A stretch of DNA of 64,000 bases from Nemopilema nomurai. Lineage: Eukaryota; Cnidaria; Scyphozoa; Rhizostomeae; Rhizostomatidae. Both the position numbers and the translations under genes were made by a program. This document shows positions 12,601 through 35,820 of the stretch, in pieces. The stretch covers positions 1,550,001 through 1,614,000 of the forward strand of contig ML133394.1 in NCBI GenBank assembly GCA_003864495.1, read 5' to 3'. The first letter of the stretch is position 1; each line of letters begins with the position of its first letter. Under the pieces are notes generated by a model. That model saw only the letters and a program-made list of their open reading frames with translations, was not told the origin of the DNA and searched no databases.

Positions 12601-15600
12601 GGCTCAGAAGCAAGCCTTCTAGGCAGACGTGATCAGCTTTATATTGCCTGTCCATTTCAGTGCTACATCCAAGTAACCAAGATGTAAAGCAATGTGATTA
12701 TACAATTGGTCATGTTATTAGTTGGGCATTGCAATGTGCCAGAGCTATGGAGTATTTACACGGCTTGAAACCAACGCCTATCGTGCATCGTGACTTAAAG
12801 CCCCCCAAGTGAGTTTGCTCTTTTAGATCTTCTCGCGTGAACTACTTCATATCAGTGCTTGAATGAGGCCCTGGCTCCGTTACAGAAATTGTTAATGAAA
12901 ATTTTTTATAAAAATGTATGCAGACTCCAAAACTCGTAGATGAAGAGACGACCTAGCTTTTCCAATAATACAAACTTGCGATCCCATCCTATGTAGTCAG
13001 AAGAAGGGTGTCTTTTCACTTCGATTCTTCTAAAAGAGAGTGTGGAGTGTTACGCAGCCAACCATGCGATGTTTTCACAATCCACTAGAGTGTTTAGGTA
13101 ATTTTCCGACGTTTGCATACTCTGGTGAGTGTCAGACGAAAGAGTGTTTCAGTATGCTAAGATTATGCATCCGCTGTTTACCTAATGCACGTGTTTACCT
13201 AATTACTAATGGCAAACAATGGTATTCTATACATTGTTTATGTTGCTTTACGTTTCACGCCATGTGCCGTTTTAGTGGAGTAAATGTGCACGCATCAAAT
13301 TGCATCATTGGGGCATTTTACGTACCAGGTCTATAATTTAGGCCATCCGAGTTTGACGCCCCGTTTTACTCTGTTGCGATGTCTCTTTTATTGCGGTGTA
13401 GGCATTGTAGTGAATTGCAGGCCTTTCTATCTATTTTGTGTTACTTTGCTGTGTGATTTTTATGTAGAAGCTTATTAGCTTGCCTAGAACTGTTGCTTAC
13501 ACATTAAAACGTGGCAACAAGAAACTAGATAATTGCGAGAAAATAATTGCGGCAAAGATTGAGGGTACTAGAAGCACAAAAAATTAGAGACGGTTTGCTT
13601 TACAGGGCCAAATCAATTTATCTGTTTAAATGTCTATTACTTTATAACACATTCTATATATTGTGTTTTATCATCTTGTAGTTGTGATAAATAGTTTAGG
13701 TAGAATCAAGTTTAAAATTTCACTAATGTGGTCTTTCAGTCCCTTTTTTCTCTTCTATTTCTTTTGGCTTAAACCATTTTTATGTGCCAAAGATGTATAA
13801 ATTTTGCATGCACCCTTTAATTTCAGCATGCTTCTCAAAGAGCTTGGCACAGTGATTAAGATTTGTGACTTTGGAACGGCTCGCCCGCATGACACGTCTC
13901 ATATGACAAGCAACAAGGGAAGTGCACCTTGGATGGCGCCTGAAGTCTTTGAAGGTAATTCATTTGATGCGTTCAGTGCATCGGCTTGACTTTATCGTTT
14001 CCAATTGACGTCGAATCGCTCTTTTACCATTAGTTCTTCTGTTAGGCTCTGTTGGATATTTCGTCCTTTGGGTCTTTGAGATTTTGGTTTCTTCAGTCTA
14101 CTGCTTGAATCTTGAGCTTTTGGATTCGTTATCTATTGGATTCTTCATTTGTTGGATTCTTAAATTCTTGGATTCTAAAATTCTTGGATTCTTAAGCGTT
14201 TGGATTATTTAGCTTTTCAACTGTTTGATTCTGTCTTTGCTTGATTCTTTTGCTGTTGGCTACGTTTTTAGCTTTTTTTAGCTGTTGGATTCTAAAGCTG
14301 TTGGATTCCCTCTGTTGGATTCTTAATTTGTTGGATTTTTATTTGTTGGATTTTTCAGCTCTTTGATTCTTAAGCTGTTGGAATCTTAAGCTTTCGAATT
14401 ACTATTCGATTCTTTAACGACTGGTTTCTTGTTTTGTTGGTTTCTTTCGATTTTCACCTGTTGGATTCACCTGTCTATTGGCTATGTAATTGGAAATCGA
14501 TCTGTTTTCAAGGTTACTTAGCTTCAGTTTATCTCATTTATTTTTTGCAGGACCAGTTTATTCTGAGAAGTGCGACGTGTTCAGGTAGGACTCGTTTCTT
14601 TTTGCAGGGGTAATATTATTCTGTACGCCGATATACTATTCTGTATGCAGAAATGTTGTTCTGAAAACATTTTTTTTCTTTGAACACGTGCAGAGAAATC
14701 CATGTTCAGGAATTAACAGCCATACCTTGATACAGTAATAAGAGCAAACTCAATTCTTTTCTTTGAAACAAACTTTTGTTAATGCTATTCTACATAGAGA
14801 AAAGCCCTTGCTTAGTTTTACAACCGTTTCGAAATAGCACGTTACGATTCAAGTAGTTGAAGATGCTTTTCTAATTGCTTTATATCTATTAATGTAATAA
14901 GCGGGCTCAGGTATGGCAAACCAGTTGTTATAGGTAAGCATTTATTGATGAAGATATATTATGAAGAAATGTGTGGTTATTTTTGTGAGTTCTTATTTGT
15001 CTTTGTCGTGGTTTAGTTTTAGCGTTGTTCTGTGGGAAATGATCTCTAGAAGAAAGCCGTTCGAGAATATTGGTCCACCACCATACCGAATAATGTGGGC
15101 CGTACATAGTGGTACGTTTTTGGTTTTTGTTTCGAGCATTCCTCATCGACTTTAATTTAGTTTTTCTGCACTTGCTTATTCAGTTTTGTTGATGCGCTTA
15201 AATTTCTACATAGATTAACCTTTATTTCTACATGGATTAACATACATAGATTAATGTTCTAGAGTTCCTGGAGTAATTTTACATTGGTGTGTTAGAGAGT
15301 CTGAATATGGAATTTTGATTATATCTTCAAAAGATAATACTACCTGGAACTACTTTTGTGTTTGCTAGTGCGGGGTTTCCCAATTCGAACGCAAAAGCTT
15401 TTAAGGGATTACCTTTACATGTTTTTATGACGTAACCCTGCTGCAGGAACAAGACCACCGTTGATCAGAGGAACACCCAAAATTTTGGAGCGTTTAATGA
15501 TTTGGTGAGGCTACAAAGTTTCCCATTTTAAGCCGTTTAATTGTTTACACTCGGCAGTTTTAATTTCTCTTGCTTTTTCTGAGTTTTCATAACGATTCTC

Positions 15601-18600
15601 AATGCTTTTCCAATTTTGCGTCCAAAATTTCTTAACATATGTAAATTAACATATTTCTCAACATCTGCTTGCACGAAAGCAGATAGCATGAGCACGGGTA
15701 ATTCTTGGAATTGAAAGCTGTGGGATGCAGAGTCGGAAGTAGAGTTCTTTGCGAAATGTTTAAGCTTTTTCTCTATTGAATTGCATAGCTGGGGGTTTTC
15801 ATTACATCATCAAAATATAGGTTTTCGTTTGGTTTTGTAGTGGCTGGAGCAAAAACACAGAGATTAGGCCACCGTTCACTGCCATTGTACGTTTTCTTGA
15901 AAAAGTAACAAAGGTGAGAAAGAGAGCTTTATTGAGCACGATCTCTATATGTGCCGAAAATAAAATCTAATTAACGAAGAGCCAGTCTCTGAATTTGAGA
16001 GTGACCCAATCTAATTTCCAAGTATAGTGAACGAATTGATGTGTGCAGATTCTCAGAATTGCTATAGGCACCGCACACGGAAGATTTTTGTCTTTGAGAG
16101 ACGAAGATTTTTGTCTTCTGCCTTCCAAAGACAGATGTGCGCTTGTCAAAGACAAAGTGTTTCAAAACAGTCTTCGAAATTAAACATGTTTCGACGAAGA
16201 CAAAAGTCTGACGTGTGCGGTGGGCTGTACATGTATATTAATAGGATGGTTAATAGGAAGGAAGTTATAAAGGGAAGTTGAAGATACGAAATTCAATCGT
16301 AGGGTCCTTCAAGGTGACATTTGTAGACGTTGTTGAAACCCATATCCACTTAGGCTGCTTGCCCGATCCCCATCATTACTTGTAAAGCAAAAATTTTGTC
16401 TCGTCAAAAGATTAAGTCTGCTGTCCATTTATAAGAGATGAAAGGGAGATTGTTTTGCGGGTTTAAAGACTTCTAAACACTTTCGTATTGGAAGTTCATA
16501 CAACGTTTGCTTCGACTCCTGCCTATCGCAAGCCACGGTAAATAGAAATGGTGATATTTCGTTTAATTGAATTCATACTTTCTTTTTCTAGTATGTTACT
16601 GGCGGAAGTATGCCTTTGAAAATTTCGAATACAGCAGCTAGAAGAGAGAGCGACTCGTTTTCTTCAAGCGAAACGCAAAGCTACTCACCAGGTAAAACAG
16701 TGATTGACTTGTCCGAAGATGGCCAAGATCCCTTTGCAAATGCCCAGTCCGCTTTCGCTACACCTCCCGAGGCGCCTGTCATAGAGAATGTTGACATTCA
16801 GGTGGCCAGAGAACACTTTGAAAGGCCGGCGAAAGATGAAGATAGAAAGAAAAGTGTACCATCAGAAGCAGTTATTTCTACGACATTGGATTTACCAGCA
16901 TTGCCCATCGATAAAATAGTCGACATAAGGCCTAACATTCTACCACACGTGGCGCAAAACAACCTCACTGCAGTGCAACAACATCGCGCGCAAACTCACG
17001 AAAGCCCCCTGAAAGTAGAAACAGCTTTTGCTGGCCCAGTTAGGCCCGTAATGTATCCGCCAGTGCGGTTAGATCTTGGGCCACGGCGGGAAACGAACGA
17101 GGTGAATTCTATCTATGATCAATACCCGAGCAACTACTCGCAGCCCGCGCTTAAAGTGAGTGACGAAGCTGATTTCAACAGACAAACAGTATTCAGTAGT
17201 TCATATAGGCCACAATTCGCATACGATCGCTATTACAACGAGGGTTCAAGGCTGCCCGCTCCTAGTAGCGGTAATTATTATCCCAGTCCATTTTCTGATT
17301 ACCCGTTTAATCATGTCTCGTATCAAGATGAGAAAGAAGCACGCGCAGAAGAAATCTCTTCTCTGTTGCCATCAAGGCAAGTGTATCCCCTTATTCATGA
17401 CTTTGGCATGCCGATGCCTTCCCACTTACCAGGATCTGCAAGCCCGCGGAGGTACAACAATGTGCCATCTTGGAATAGTCGACTGCACCCAGGTAGTATC
17501 CCAGAGAATCCGCCGATGAGCGACGCTATATCCCCGCTCGCAAGACTTCATATATCCGACCACCCTAGGGGTGATCACCACGCCCAACAGACCTCGCCGC
17601 TTGCGTCCGGCTCAGGCTTGTCCAGCTCAGGTTCCAGTCCGATGACGTCACCATATCTGCATGCAACCGAAATTGGACACTGTGCATCAAGTAAGCGTGA
17701 ATCATTGTCTAATTCAGACGGATTTCGTTGTAAGGATTCGAGGAGAATGATTCGCGGAATTCCCATTGTTTAGCTTTGAATTTACTAACTGGTCATGATA
17801 GCCACTCTAAACTGAGAATCAGTGCCCATAGGTGATGTTCTAAATAGGGTTCTCACGTTGATTTGCCTATTGTTGTTTCTCTAACAGATGTTTTTAAGCA
17901 CCCGGTGAAAACGGACGCTTAATGCAAGTGGGTGCTTAACGCAATCGGGTGCTTAATGTAAGCGGGTGCTTAATGCAAGCGGGTGCTTAATGTAAGCGGG
18001 TGCTTATGCAAGTGTTTGTAGACATAAATTTTTATTACTTCGTCCGTGACACTAGACCGGAAAGGCTCTCAGCTGCAGTCATCTATTCATATTTTTAAAT
18101 GGAGTGTTTAATTTGATACCTCTCACCTAAGGTTTCGAACTACTTCACGACCGATGAAGAACGCGAATCTGTCATTCTTGAGCAAGTTCTGAACACTTGA
18201 CGCTGCGAAGGCAGCCAATGTATTAGCTCCAGGGACCTGGGTTCTAGTTATGTAGATAGTCATAATTTCCTTATGATAAACGAGGCATTTGAACCTATCA
18301 AAGGCCATGCATATGACTGGCTACATTACTACTCTAAGTTTTCAGTTATAAGGAGAATGCGCAATACCAATGTGCGAACAGTGTAGAGCTCAATGTAGGG
18401 CACTGGGCTCTACTGACGTAAATAGCGACTCTGAAGTCTGTTTACCCTACAACCCATCCTTTTTCAGCTTTTTTTACTGTTTACTTTACAATTCGCATTT
18501 TTTCAGCACCCACGACCCAATTGGAGAAGACTTTATGGTATATTATTGACCCTGATATCATGGTGAGTATTCTCAGTAATGTCGAGCCTTGCCTTTTATA

Positions 18601-21495
18601 CACTCATTTGAATTTCGATTGATGCTTCGCCCAGCATTATTTCTTCGCTGTTCAGAGACTGTAGATTTTTTTAAACATTTGATGACAGGATGATAACTTT
18701 TTACTTGCCCCGGTCAACCGAGAAAAGAACTGAAAGTATCAACCAAAAGTTACTTCACATTCATGAAAAATGAGTTAATAATCAGTTTTAGTTATTATAG
18801 TAGGAGGCATATTTCCGATGTTAAGTGCAATGTTGATAGCACCTTGCCTCTTTTCCTTTTCACCTTTATAACCTCTTTCGGTTACGACTCGCCTCTTGTG
18901 TACTTGCAAGCTACCACTAAGAATGATTACCTCAGCGTTGCATAAATCATATCTAGATTTGTAGATCCTTTCAGTTTGTTGTGAACGTAATTACCTTTCC
19001 TTATTTGCAGCCTGTGGCACCAATAATGAATAACCAAGAATCTTTAGCTATCTATGATCGACATAACAAGGTATGGATCTGATTGACTCCTCAAACCCCT
19101 CCTTGTGTAGCTTTAAATGATCAGTTTCAAAATTGTGCGGATGTGTTATAGTAATAGTCAAAATGGTCATCTAGAGTTGATGTCAAAAGGTTTAAAAGAG
19201 CATTTGGGCTTGTTCAAGAGATCAGCCATAAACTCTTGACAGTGGGTACAAACGGTTTACGTCGTTTGCGACTCAAAAGATAAGGTTCAGTTTGCCCCGC
19301 TTTGAATGATAGCCATGGTATAATCGGGGTGTGTTTGAAGCTATTAAGCAAACCTCGCTCTTCAAGCCAAGAGTACAGGGACCTTGGAAAAGAAAAGATT
19401 AATTATTGAAGGTATTAATGATTGAAAGCTGCCCATGAATGTTGTTAGCTGCAGTAGGGAATGCGATGAGGCAATGCTAATGATTGGGTATAGTAGGCTT
19501 TCAGTGTTTCTGTGTAGTATCTTTTCGCTGGCTTGTTGTTGCTGTTGAGAAACGATGCTGTCTACTAATGTTGCTTTTGATGTTATTTCTAGATCACAAT
19601 CTGATCCATTTACAGGCACCGCAGGGCGTTGAGAAAAGTGGGGGGTCTAAAAAAAGTGGGGGGCTAAAACCATTGAAAAAGAGGCTTTATTGGTAGTTTA
19701 TTACTTAATATTTGGCATTTTTTGCAAAAAGTGGGGGGCTAAAGCCCAGTCAGCCCCCCTCCCCCTACTCCGCTGGGCCTAATTTAGGGAGTTGCTGGGA
19801 AGAGAAATCTCCTAAACTTTAGTTAGCTATCTCCATTCCACGTGACTTTCGCTTGATAACTACCGGGAATTATCGCTGCACTGAAGTGTGTCTGAGAATA
19901 AAACCGTTTTCTGGAGATTAGTCTTTTTGTGGTGAATAGCAAGGCTACCCGGCTGCAAGAACAGCCAAGCAGGTGACAAACACCCCGCAAATTGTTGTCA
20001 TTTGTCAAAAGGAAAGCGAGCGATCTTCGGCTTGTAATCTGAGTAAATAATGTTATTAACGTGCCTGGTGTGCTGTTGTTGATTGACACTTTCTTTATTC
20101 TAGCTTTTCAATGACTATGTTGAGCTGCAGAATGAAATGAAATATATGATCGAAAGGAAGTAAGTTTTGTTTTGACCTTACTTCATCGACTCATTATTTA
20201 GTTTGCAGTGGTTAATTTAAAATGGATTGCCATATGTTAAGGCATTCTTGACACATTGGCAATTTAATCTTGATTTTGTGGCAAAATAAACTATTTAATG
20301 ATAACTTGAGCTATCGAGGCGTCCAAATCTGAACTCTTTCGTCGTATATCTGAACTTGGGTAAACCATTCCAAGAAAAAAATCTTTTTTGCAGAAGGCTC
20401 GTGAATACTTTTCACATAGAAAAGCACTTATGAAGTCAATATTTTTAGCTATGAAGAGCATTTCAGCGAGAAAAATATACAGCTCCAAAGCATTTACTGC
20501 TCATAGGATTCTTAAGAATGCAGGAACATTTTAAGTTGGCAATTTCTGGCCTTTATAAATTAATTTCACCGCCACGCTCACCGTCTGTTTTTTCTGGAGA
20601 TTTCGAGAGTAAGCGTAGATTTTTAATCAATCAACGTTAGAAGTTAGTAAAAGTAGAATTACCCTTCTTTCACCCAACAAGGCGAGATCTCGAGCAGCAG
20701 CTGAACAACGAGAAGGCAGAGCAACAGAAGAGCTCCATTTTCTTAGAGACCTATTTAGGACTATTGGAGGAAAAGGTTGGGACATGTTCATATAACCATT
20801 ACCACTAGTCCACTTGCATGGTATCATTTTTGCTTCCTTTGATTTTTGAAATGTTCAAGGTTCTATTGCTTCGTTATATTGATTTTACTTTCTGCTAAAA
20901 TTATTAAGGGGAGGTTCAATTGACTTTTGGAAACTTTGCAAGCGCTTTGGAAGAAGGAAAGGGATTCCATTTTACCCTACATGCTAGACATTTTTATTTT
21001 TTAGACTTAGGTAAATAACCTAGGAATAAGCGTGAATACATGGGTTGTTTCCTAAGTAGTTTACATCGGAATGGCTCAGTTGGTTTGTTCTATGATCCAC
21101 AAGTACGCCTCCCCACAATCAATTCGAGTGCGGCTTCAGCAAATTTTTAATGACAAATGATGACATGATAAATGATCCTTTCTTTTCCAGAGATGTACAG
21201 GATTAAGCCAAGTTTTAGTCGTCAGCAAATTTTTTTGGGACCTTTCGTTGCCAACTGTCATTTCATTTCTCCTAAATGTTAATGCCAACTTTCATTTCAT
21301 TTCTCATAAATTTAAATACCAACTATCATTTTATTTCTCATAGACCTGTGTAACTTGTAATTGTGCTTGCTTCATCGTAATTGACAGCTGATTCTTTCTC
21401 TTCCGCAGCACAATTGGTCGACCTATTTAAGTAGTCTCCATGATGAGCTGCAACCTGTAAAGAACTCGCGGAGACACCAGGAAAATGTTCTGTAA
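9692..21495 (+). CDS. MAP3K7: TAK1 (MAP3K7) serine/threonine kinase, 16 coding exons
   Basis: Cytoplasmic MAP3K that, with TAB1 and TAB2/3, activates MKKs and IKK downstream of cytokine, Toll-type and TGF-beta/BMP receptors. In-phase exons: 9692-9766, 10251-10361, 11116-11187, 11686-11731, 12661-12808, 13827-13954, 14551-14584, 15017-15111, 15447-15504, 15841-15913, 16592-17690, 18507-18562, 19011-19070, 20104-20159, 20682-20775, 21409-21495 (763 aa). Kinase landmarks: glycine loop [10 protein letters not shown] (26-35), Lys48, HRDLKPPN (144-151), DFG (165-167), and an activation loop with T174/S175, T178 and S183 matching human T184, T187 and S192, then MAPE. Residues 281-646 come mostly from one 1.1-kb exon and are a low-complexity linker. 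The C-terminus (about 647-763) contains [20 protein letters not shown] and a coiled coil, matching the TAB2/3-binding region. The frame stays open upstream of the ATG to about 9650, so the true start could lie in an unseen exon. Confidence 0.94.
14086..14470 (+). repeat. Imperfect GTTGGATTCTT-rich repeat tract in TAK1 intron 6
   Basis: About 385 bp of intron made of degenerate units around TTGGATTCTT and TTGTTGGATT, with spacing of roughly 10-20 bp. It is strongly T-rich and asymmetric on this strand. It lies upstream of the exon starting at 14551. Confidence 0.75.
16069..16222. mobile_element. 154-bp palindromic element in TAK1 intron 10
   Basis: Ends are inverted repeats beginning CACCGCACACG, with similarity extending about 25 bp inward to TTTTGTCTT. 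The interior has several AAGACAAA/TTTGTCTT words in both orientations, so the whole segment could fold. No clear target-site duplication is visible. It looks like a small MITE. Confidence 0.6.
17917..18017 (+). repeat. 17-bp tandem repeat, about six copies, TAK1 intron 11
   Basis: Units of the form GCTTAATGCAAGCGGGT start at 17917, 17934, 17951, 17968, 17985 and 18002, with one to three differences each. The array begins 226 bp after the donor of the large linker exon. Confidence 0.93.
19612..19785 (+). repeat. G-rich repetitive segment in TAK1 intron 13
   Basis: Three copies of AAAAGTGGGGGGCTAAA-like words and a terminal C-rich block (AGCCCCCCTCCCCCTACTCC) lie in 170 bp. Composition is unlike the surrounding intron. 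It is probably a remnant of a dispersed repeat; no TIR could be fixed. Confidence 0.5.
21251..21345 (+). repeat. 34-bp tandem repeat, three diverged copies, last TAK1 intron
   Basis: CCAACTNTCATTT-ATTTCTC units start at 21251, 21285 and 21319. The array ends about 60 bp before the acceptor of the terminal TAK1 exon, a pyrimidine-rich setting. Confidence 0.8.
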
Positions 21496-24456
21496 CTAGT
21501 TAGACAGTTTTGTGATTTCAAGTCGATGTTGAGTCGGTTCTCGCAGGAGTATTCCAAAAGCAGAACTTAGACCCTTTTTTCTAAATGTCAGTCGCTTAGA
21601 TTCCTGTCAAAATATCAAAATGGCCGTCGATTGAAGGTACTCAGACCTTTTAGGGGCATATAACTTCCCCATTTGATAGCGGCTCATGTTTGCTGGAAAA
21701 AATCAACTTCAGGGTATAAAGTAGATCACTGCCTAGTTATGAAGGGAATTTCGATAAATTAGCTGAAGAAACAACATAAACGTGTGGGTGTCAAGCTATA
21801 ACAAGACTTTAATTTTAGGCCATCCATAAACGAATTCGTACAACATAGGCTAGGTTTCTAGCTACGTTTTATAATAGATTGCCCTCCCCCCTGTCAGCAG
21901 TGTTCGCGAGGCATGGATGACCCACAATCAATCGTTTTTAGAGTTGATGCTAAATAGCAATCAGGGGGCATTCGATGGATTGTGAATGTTGAGAAAGGAT
22001 CACGCTACATACGTTTGTCATGTAATAACTGAATTTATTAACTAATCAGTTTTAAAACAATGGTACAACGTAAAAGTTAACGCTTTTTCTATTCGTTGTA
22101 ATCCGAGTTAAAGAGGTCCAGCCCGTCGATCAAATAATCGCCTTAAAAGAACATGAAATTTCATCCATGGAATTCTGAAAATACTAACGAATTATTACTG
22201 ATGTTCCTTGTTTCTGATTTCAACAGCCTTTCTCTTGCCTTGATGTAAAACACCAGTGCGCTGGTCTTTTATCCTCCCTTGGCCTTCTAAACGAGCATGG
22301 CTCGACTGGCAAACGCAAGTAACTTGGGAGTGTCATTTTGGAGGGTGAGCGACTTTGGTAAGCTGTGCCAAAGTCAACAGCCTAAGTCGAAGCTTTATGC
22401 GACACTTATTGGCTAGCTGGCTTTTCACCGTAAGAATATTTATTCTCCAAATCCTGCCAGAATTTGCATCTATGAAATTAAGCTTCATATCATTATTTAA
22501 GGTGTTTTATGTGAAAAGATGTTTTTTGTTTGAGTACTGCTCGCGCTGATGTAACCGTTTTCCCCTCTGGCAAATCTGTAAAAACTTTTGCACCGAATTT
22601 TAATCGCATTTTACGCCAAATCGATTTCGACGTGTTTTGCCCATAATCCTGCTTTGCATGCAGGCCCTATTGCTTACCGTGAAGTCGAATCTTTTGTCTC
22701 GATTTAAACCATTGCTAGATTGGTGTACATAATTACCAGATTATAAAGCTAAATGAAGATTTCGTTTCACTTGGTCATTAGTCTCGCTTGGTCTTTAGCC
22801 TCGCTTAGGAGTTGCGTCACGTGGAGGATATATACTTCTCATCTGAGTCTGGTATACGTTTGGATCCTAGCGCGTTTTCATGGCAATGCATATATGATGT
22901 GAATCTTTTATATATCTTTATCTGTTTGATGTAACCCTGACAGGCAACGCGTTTCCTTTTGATTACGACGAGCAAAGCGTCTTGGTTCAGCATTACCTCC
23001 GATTTCTTTAATCAAGCTCGACCGGCAAGAAAATTCATACACGACCAGGTTTTTATGGATTACATGAAATCTTTCGAATAAGAAGCATGTCCTTGGTGCG
23101 GTCAATCCCCAGTGATTTTTTCAATCCGTTGCAACGTTTGTTTCAAGTTTCCGCTTATTTAAAGTTTCTACTTGTGACGTCATTTTTGCATTGAATTGAG
23201 GCTCTTATGTTTCCAAGGCTGATCTGCCTAATTTGTTTTGGGGATTGTTTGAGGGACTAATGTATTATGCCTGCGCATAAGGGTTCTTGGGGGCTAGTTG
23301 TCTCCCATTCCGCCTCTGCATATCTTTTCAGAAAGACACCGTTGAACAAATTATTAACTATGTGGGGGTTTGCTCTGAACACAGCATAGTAGATGAAATG
23401 AAGTAAAGTTGTGCAACTTAACTAAGGCTTGTTTTAGCTTTATGCCCGGTGAAGACATCCACTTAGGTAAGATCAATGAGGTCTAAGTGATTGATGCAAA
23501 CAAACGATCCTCAGTGTTGTTTCTTCGATGACTTCTGGTTATGAAGGGCCTAAGCAAATGAAAGCAAGGTAGGTACGCATGCGTTCTTAGAGTGGAAGGC
23601 AAACCGAACGACATTGCAACATTTTAAGTCTTTGGTAACCGATGTGTCCAGTTATAAAATTGAGGAAAGAGACTGTAACATTTGTATTTAAAATTAGAGT
23701 GATTGATCGCATTCAACATTTACCTGCGTTTTACGCATGCCGCACTAGTTATCAAAAATTGTATTCAAGATTTGCACCTAGTTCTCTAATTCTCAATCAA
23801 GTTTCTGTTTCTTTTGACTTTTGACTGTTCCTTTTAAACACATTGAAACGCGGATTTCCAGAAAACGTATGTTCAAAATATTCTGATGTAGAGGACAGAT
23901 GGACCATAAGGGCTGAGAATATTTTAACCATTACAGCAAATGACAGAAAAAAGAAGAGGTCTCTGGGATTTCATGGATAGCAGAATTCGGAGGTGTTTTG
24001 GCTACGAAAATACGAAAATCAATTAGGCGCTACTAAGTAAAATAAATTGCAGAATATCTGAACTCCTTTCTTTTTAAAATAAACTTTCTTTTTTCGAAAA
24101 TACTTAACTCTACATGGCCCCGGCTCAAACAACATGCCACGGTTTCGTCTGCCCTTACCTGACCTCCCCCTCGCCACCACTTATCAATAGTATTTCATTT
24201 CGCCTTGTTAGAAACGATTTTTAATGCCTCTGCTCATGGATTCTTGATGGTAACGAAATAAAAAATTCGCTTTACGAATCAGCTGAAATTGGGGCAAAAA
24301 ATTGAGGAAATTCGGAACTGGATACCCCCACCGCCAACAACAATTTTAGGGAAGTGAGAACATTTGGTCGTCATATTAGATTTGTCTCGCTATCATGCAA
24401 AAAGCTTGTGTTGCTGTTGTTTGCCTGGAAGCTCCACCTGAAATAATCACAACAAA
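21496..24456. other. Intergenic TAK1-katanin region
   Basis: The TAK1 3' UTR presumably occupies the start. No exon, repeat array or TIR element stands out. I could not place a canonical AATAAA close to the TAK1 stop. The end should hold the katanin promoter. Confidence 0.5.
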
Positions 24457-34693
<10,237 letters not shown>

Positions 34694-35820
34694 AGAAATC
34701 AGGAGAACTCGCACTTGTCATGTTTCAGTACGGTGACATTGTGTGCATTCGGTTTTGGTGATCGTTATATTTTGCACATGGTAGAATATACATGCAGTTT
34801 CAAATCGGAATTTGAAAATAATATCAACCAGTTGCCTTTACAGATTCTTAATCAAGGAATGAGGCAGTTATTTTCTTTATAGCATGTGTGTCATAATGTT
34901 TTGCCAGCTGATAAAAATTGCTTTTTGTCTTAGACTTTTCTCGGTACTTTTGAGGTAAGAAAGACTGGAAATTCTTCATGATGATTATGATGGAAGGGAA
35001 ATTGGTGGGGTGGAGGGGTGGATGGGGGCTACTGGGTTAGCAGCAAGCGGTTGTTTCCCGATCAGAGATGGGGATTTCCCAAGTAAGCCAAGGAAAAAAG
35101 ACCTGCAACCGAAAGAAATTTCTTCCAGATTTTTTCTCGGTTTTTCACCCACAACACAACTCTCTCATCCTACCCTCAACTCTCAACTTTATTTCGCAGT
35201 AAACTGAAGCACTAATGGAATTAAAAATGCCTAAATGATAAGACGAACTCAACCCAATAATGAGATTTTACAGAGATACGGAATCAGACTCAACATTTTT
35301 CATGAAAGGACGTTGTAACTTGCCAAGTAACACGGAAGTTCTTGTCATAATATGTTTTGGCACAATCTGGATTCTCCAAAAGATGTTGTTCTACAACCGA
35401 ATCACAATGTATTTCGTCGTTGCATCTTTTACAATTTCAAGGCGGCTGCTCTCTTCCTATGGGAGATTTGATCCTTTTGCTGCTGGAAACGTGCTATTTT
35501 ATTTAATCCATGAGCAATTTTTCCTACGTTTCAGGAAATAATGAAACAGTGAGTGTAGCCACGTGAAGTTTCTTGACTCATTAGGCGAATCATTGAAACC
35601 GACCACCACGTAATTTGGTCGAAGATGTGCTTTAGTGCTTTTAGGCAAGTTGAATCAATCTCTGCCGAGCAGTGTTTATTTTAAAATCGCAAAATCTACT
35701 TTCGGTTCATTGGCCAAACTGTTTGGCTAACATTATGGTTTCCCAGAGTGATATTTAATCACGTGCCTCTGTGCTGACCGTGCATATCGCTAGACGTAGC
35801 CATTGGCAACCCGAATCAAA
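34694..35820. other. Intergenic katanin-DHHC region
   Basis: The katanin 3' UTR presumably lies here. Short open frames at 35010-35207 and 35260-35541 show no recognisable protein character. Nothing else is identified. Confidence 0.5.
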
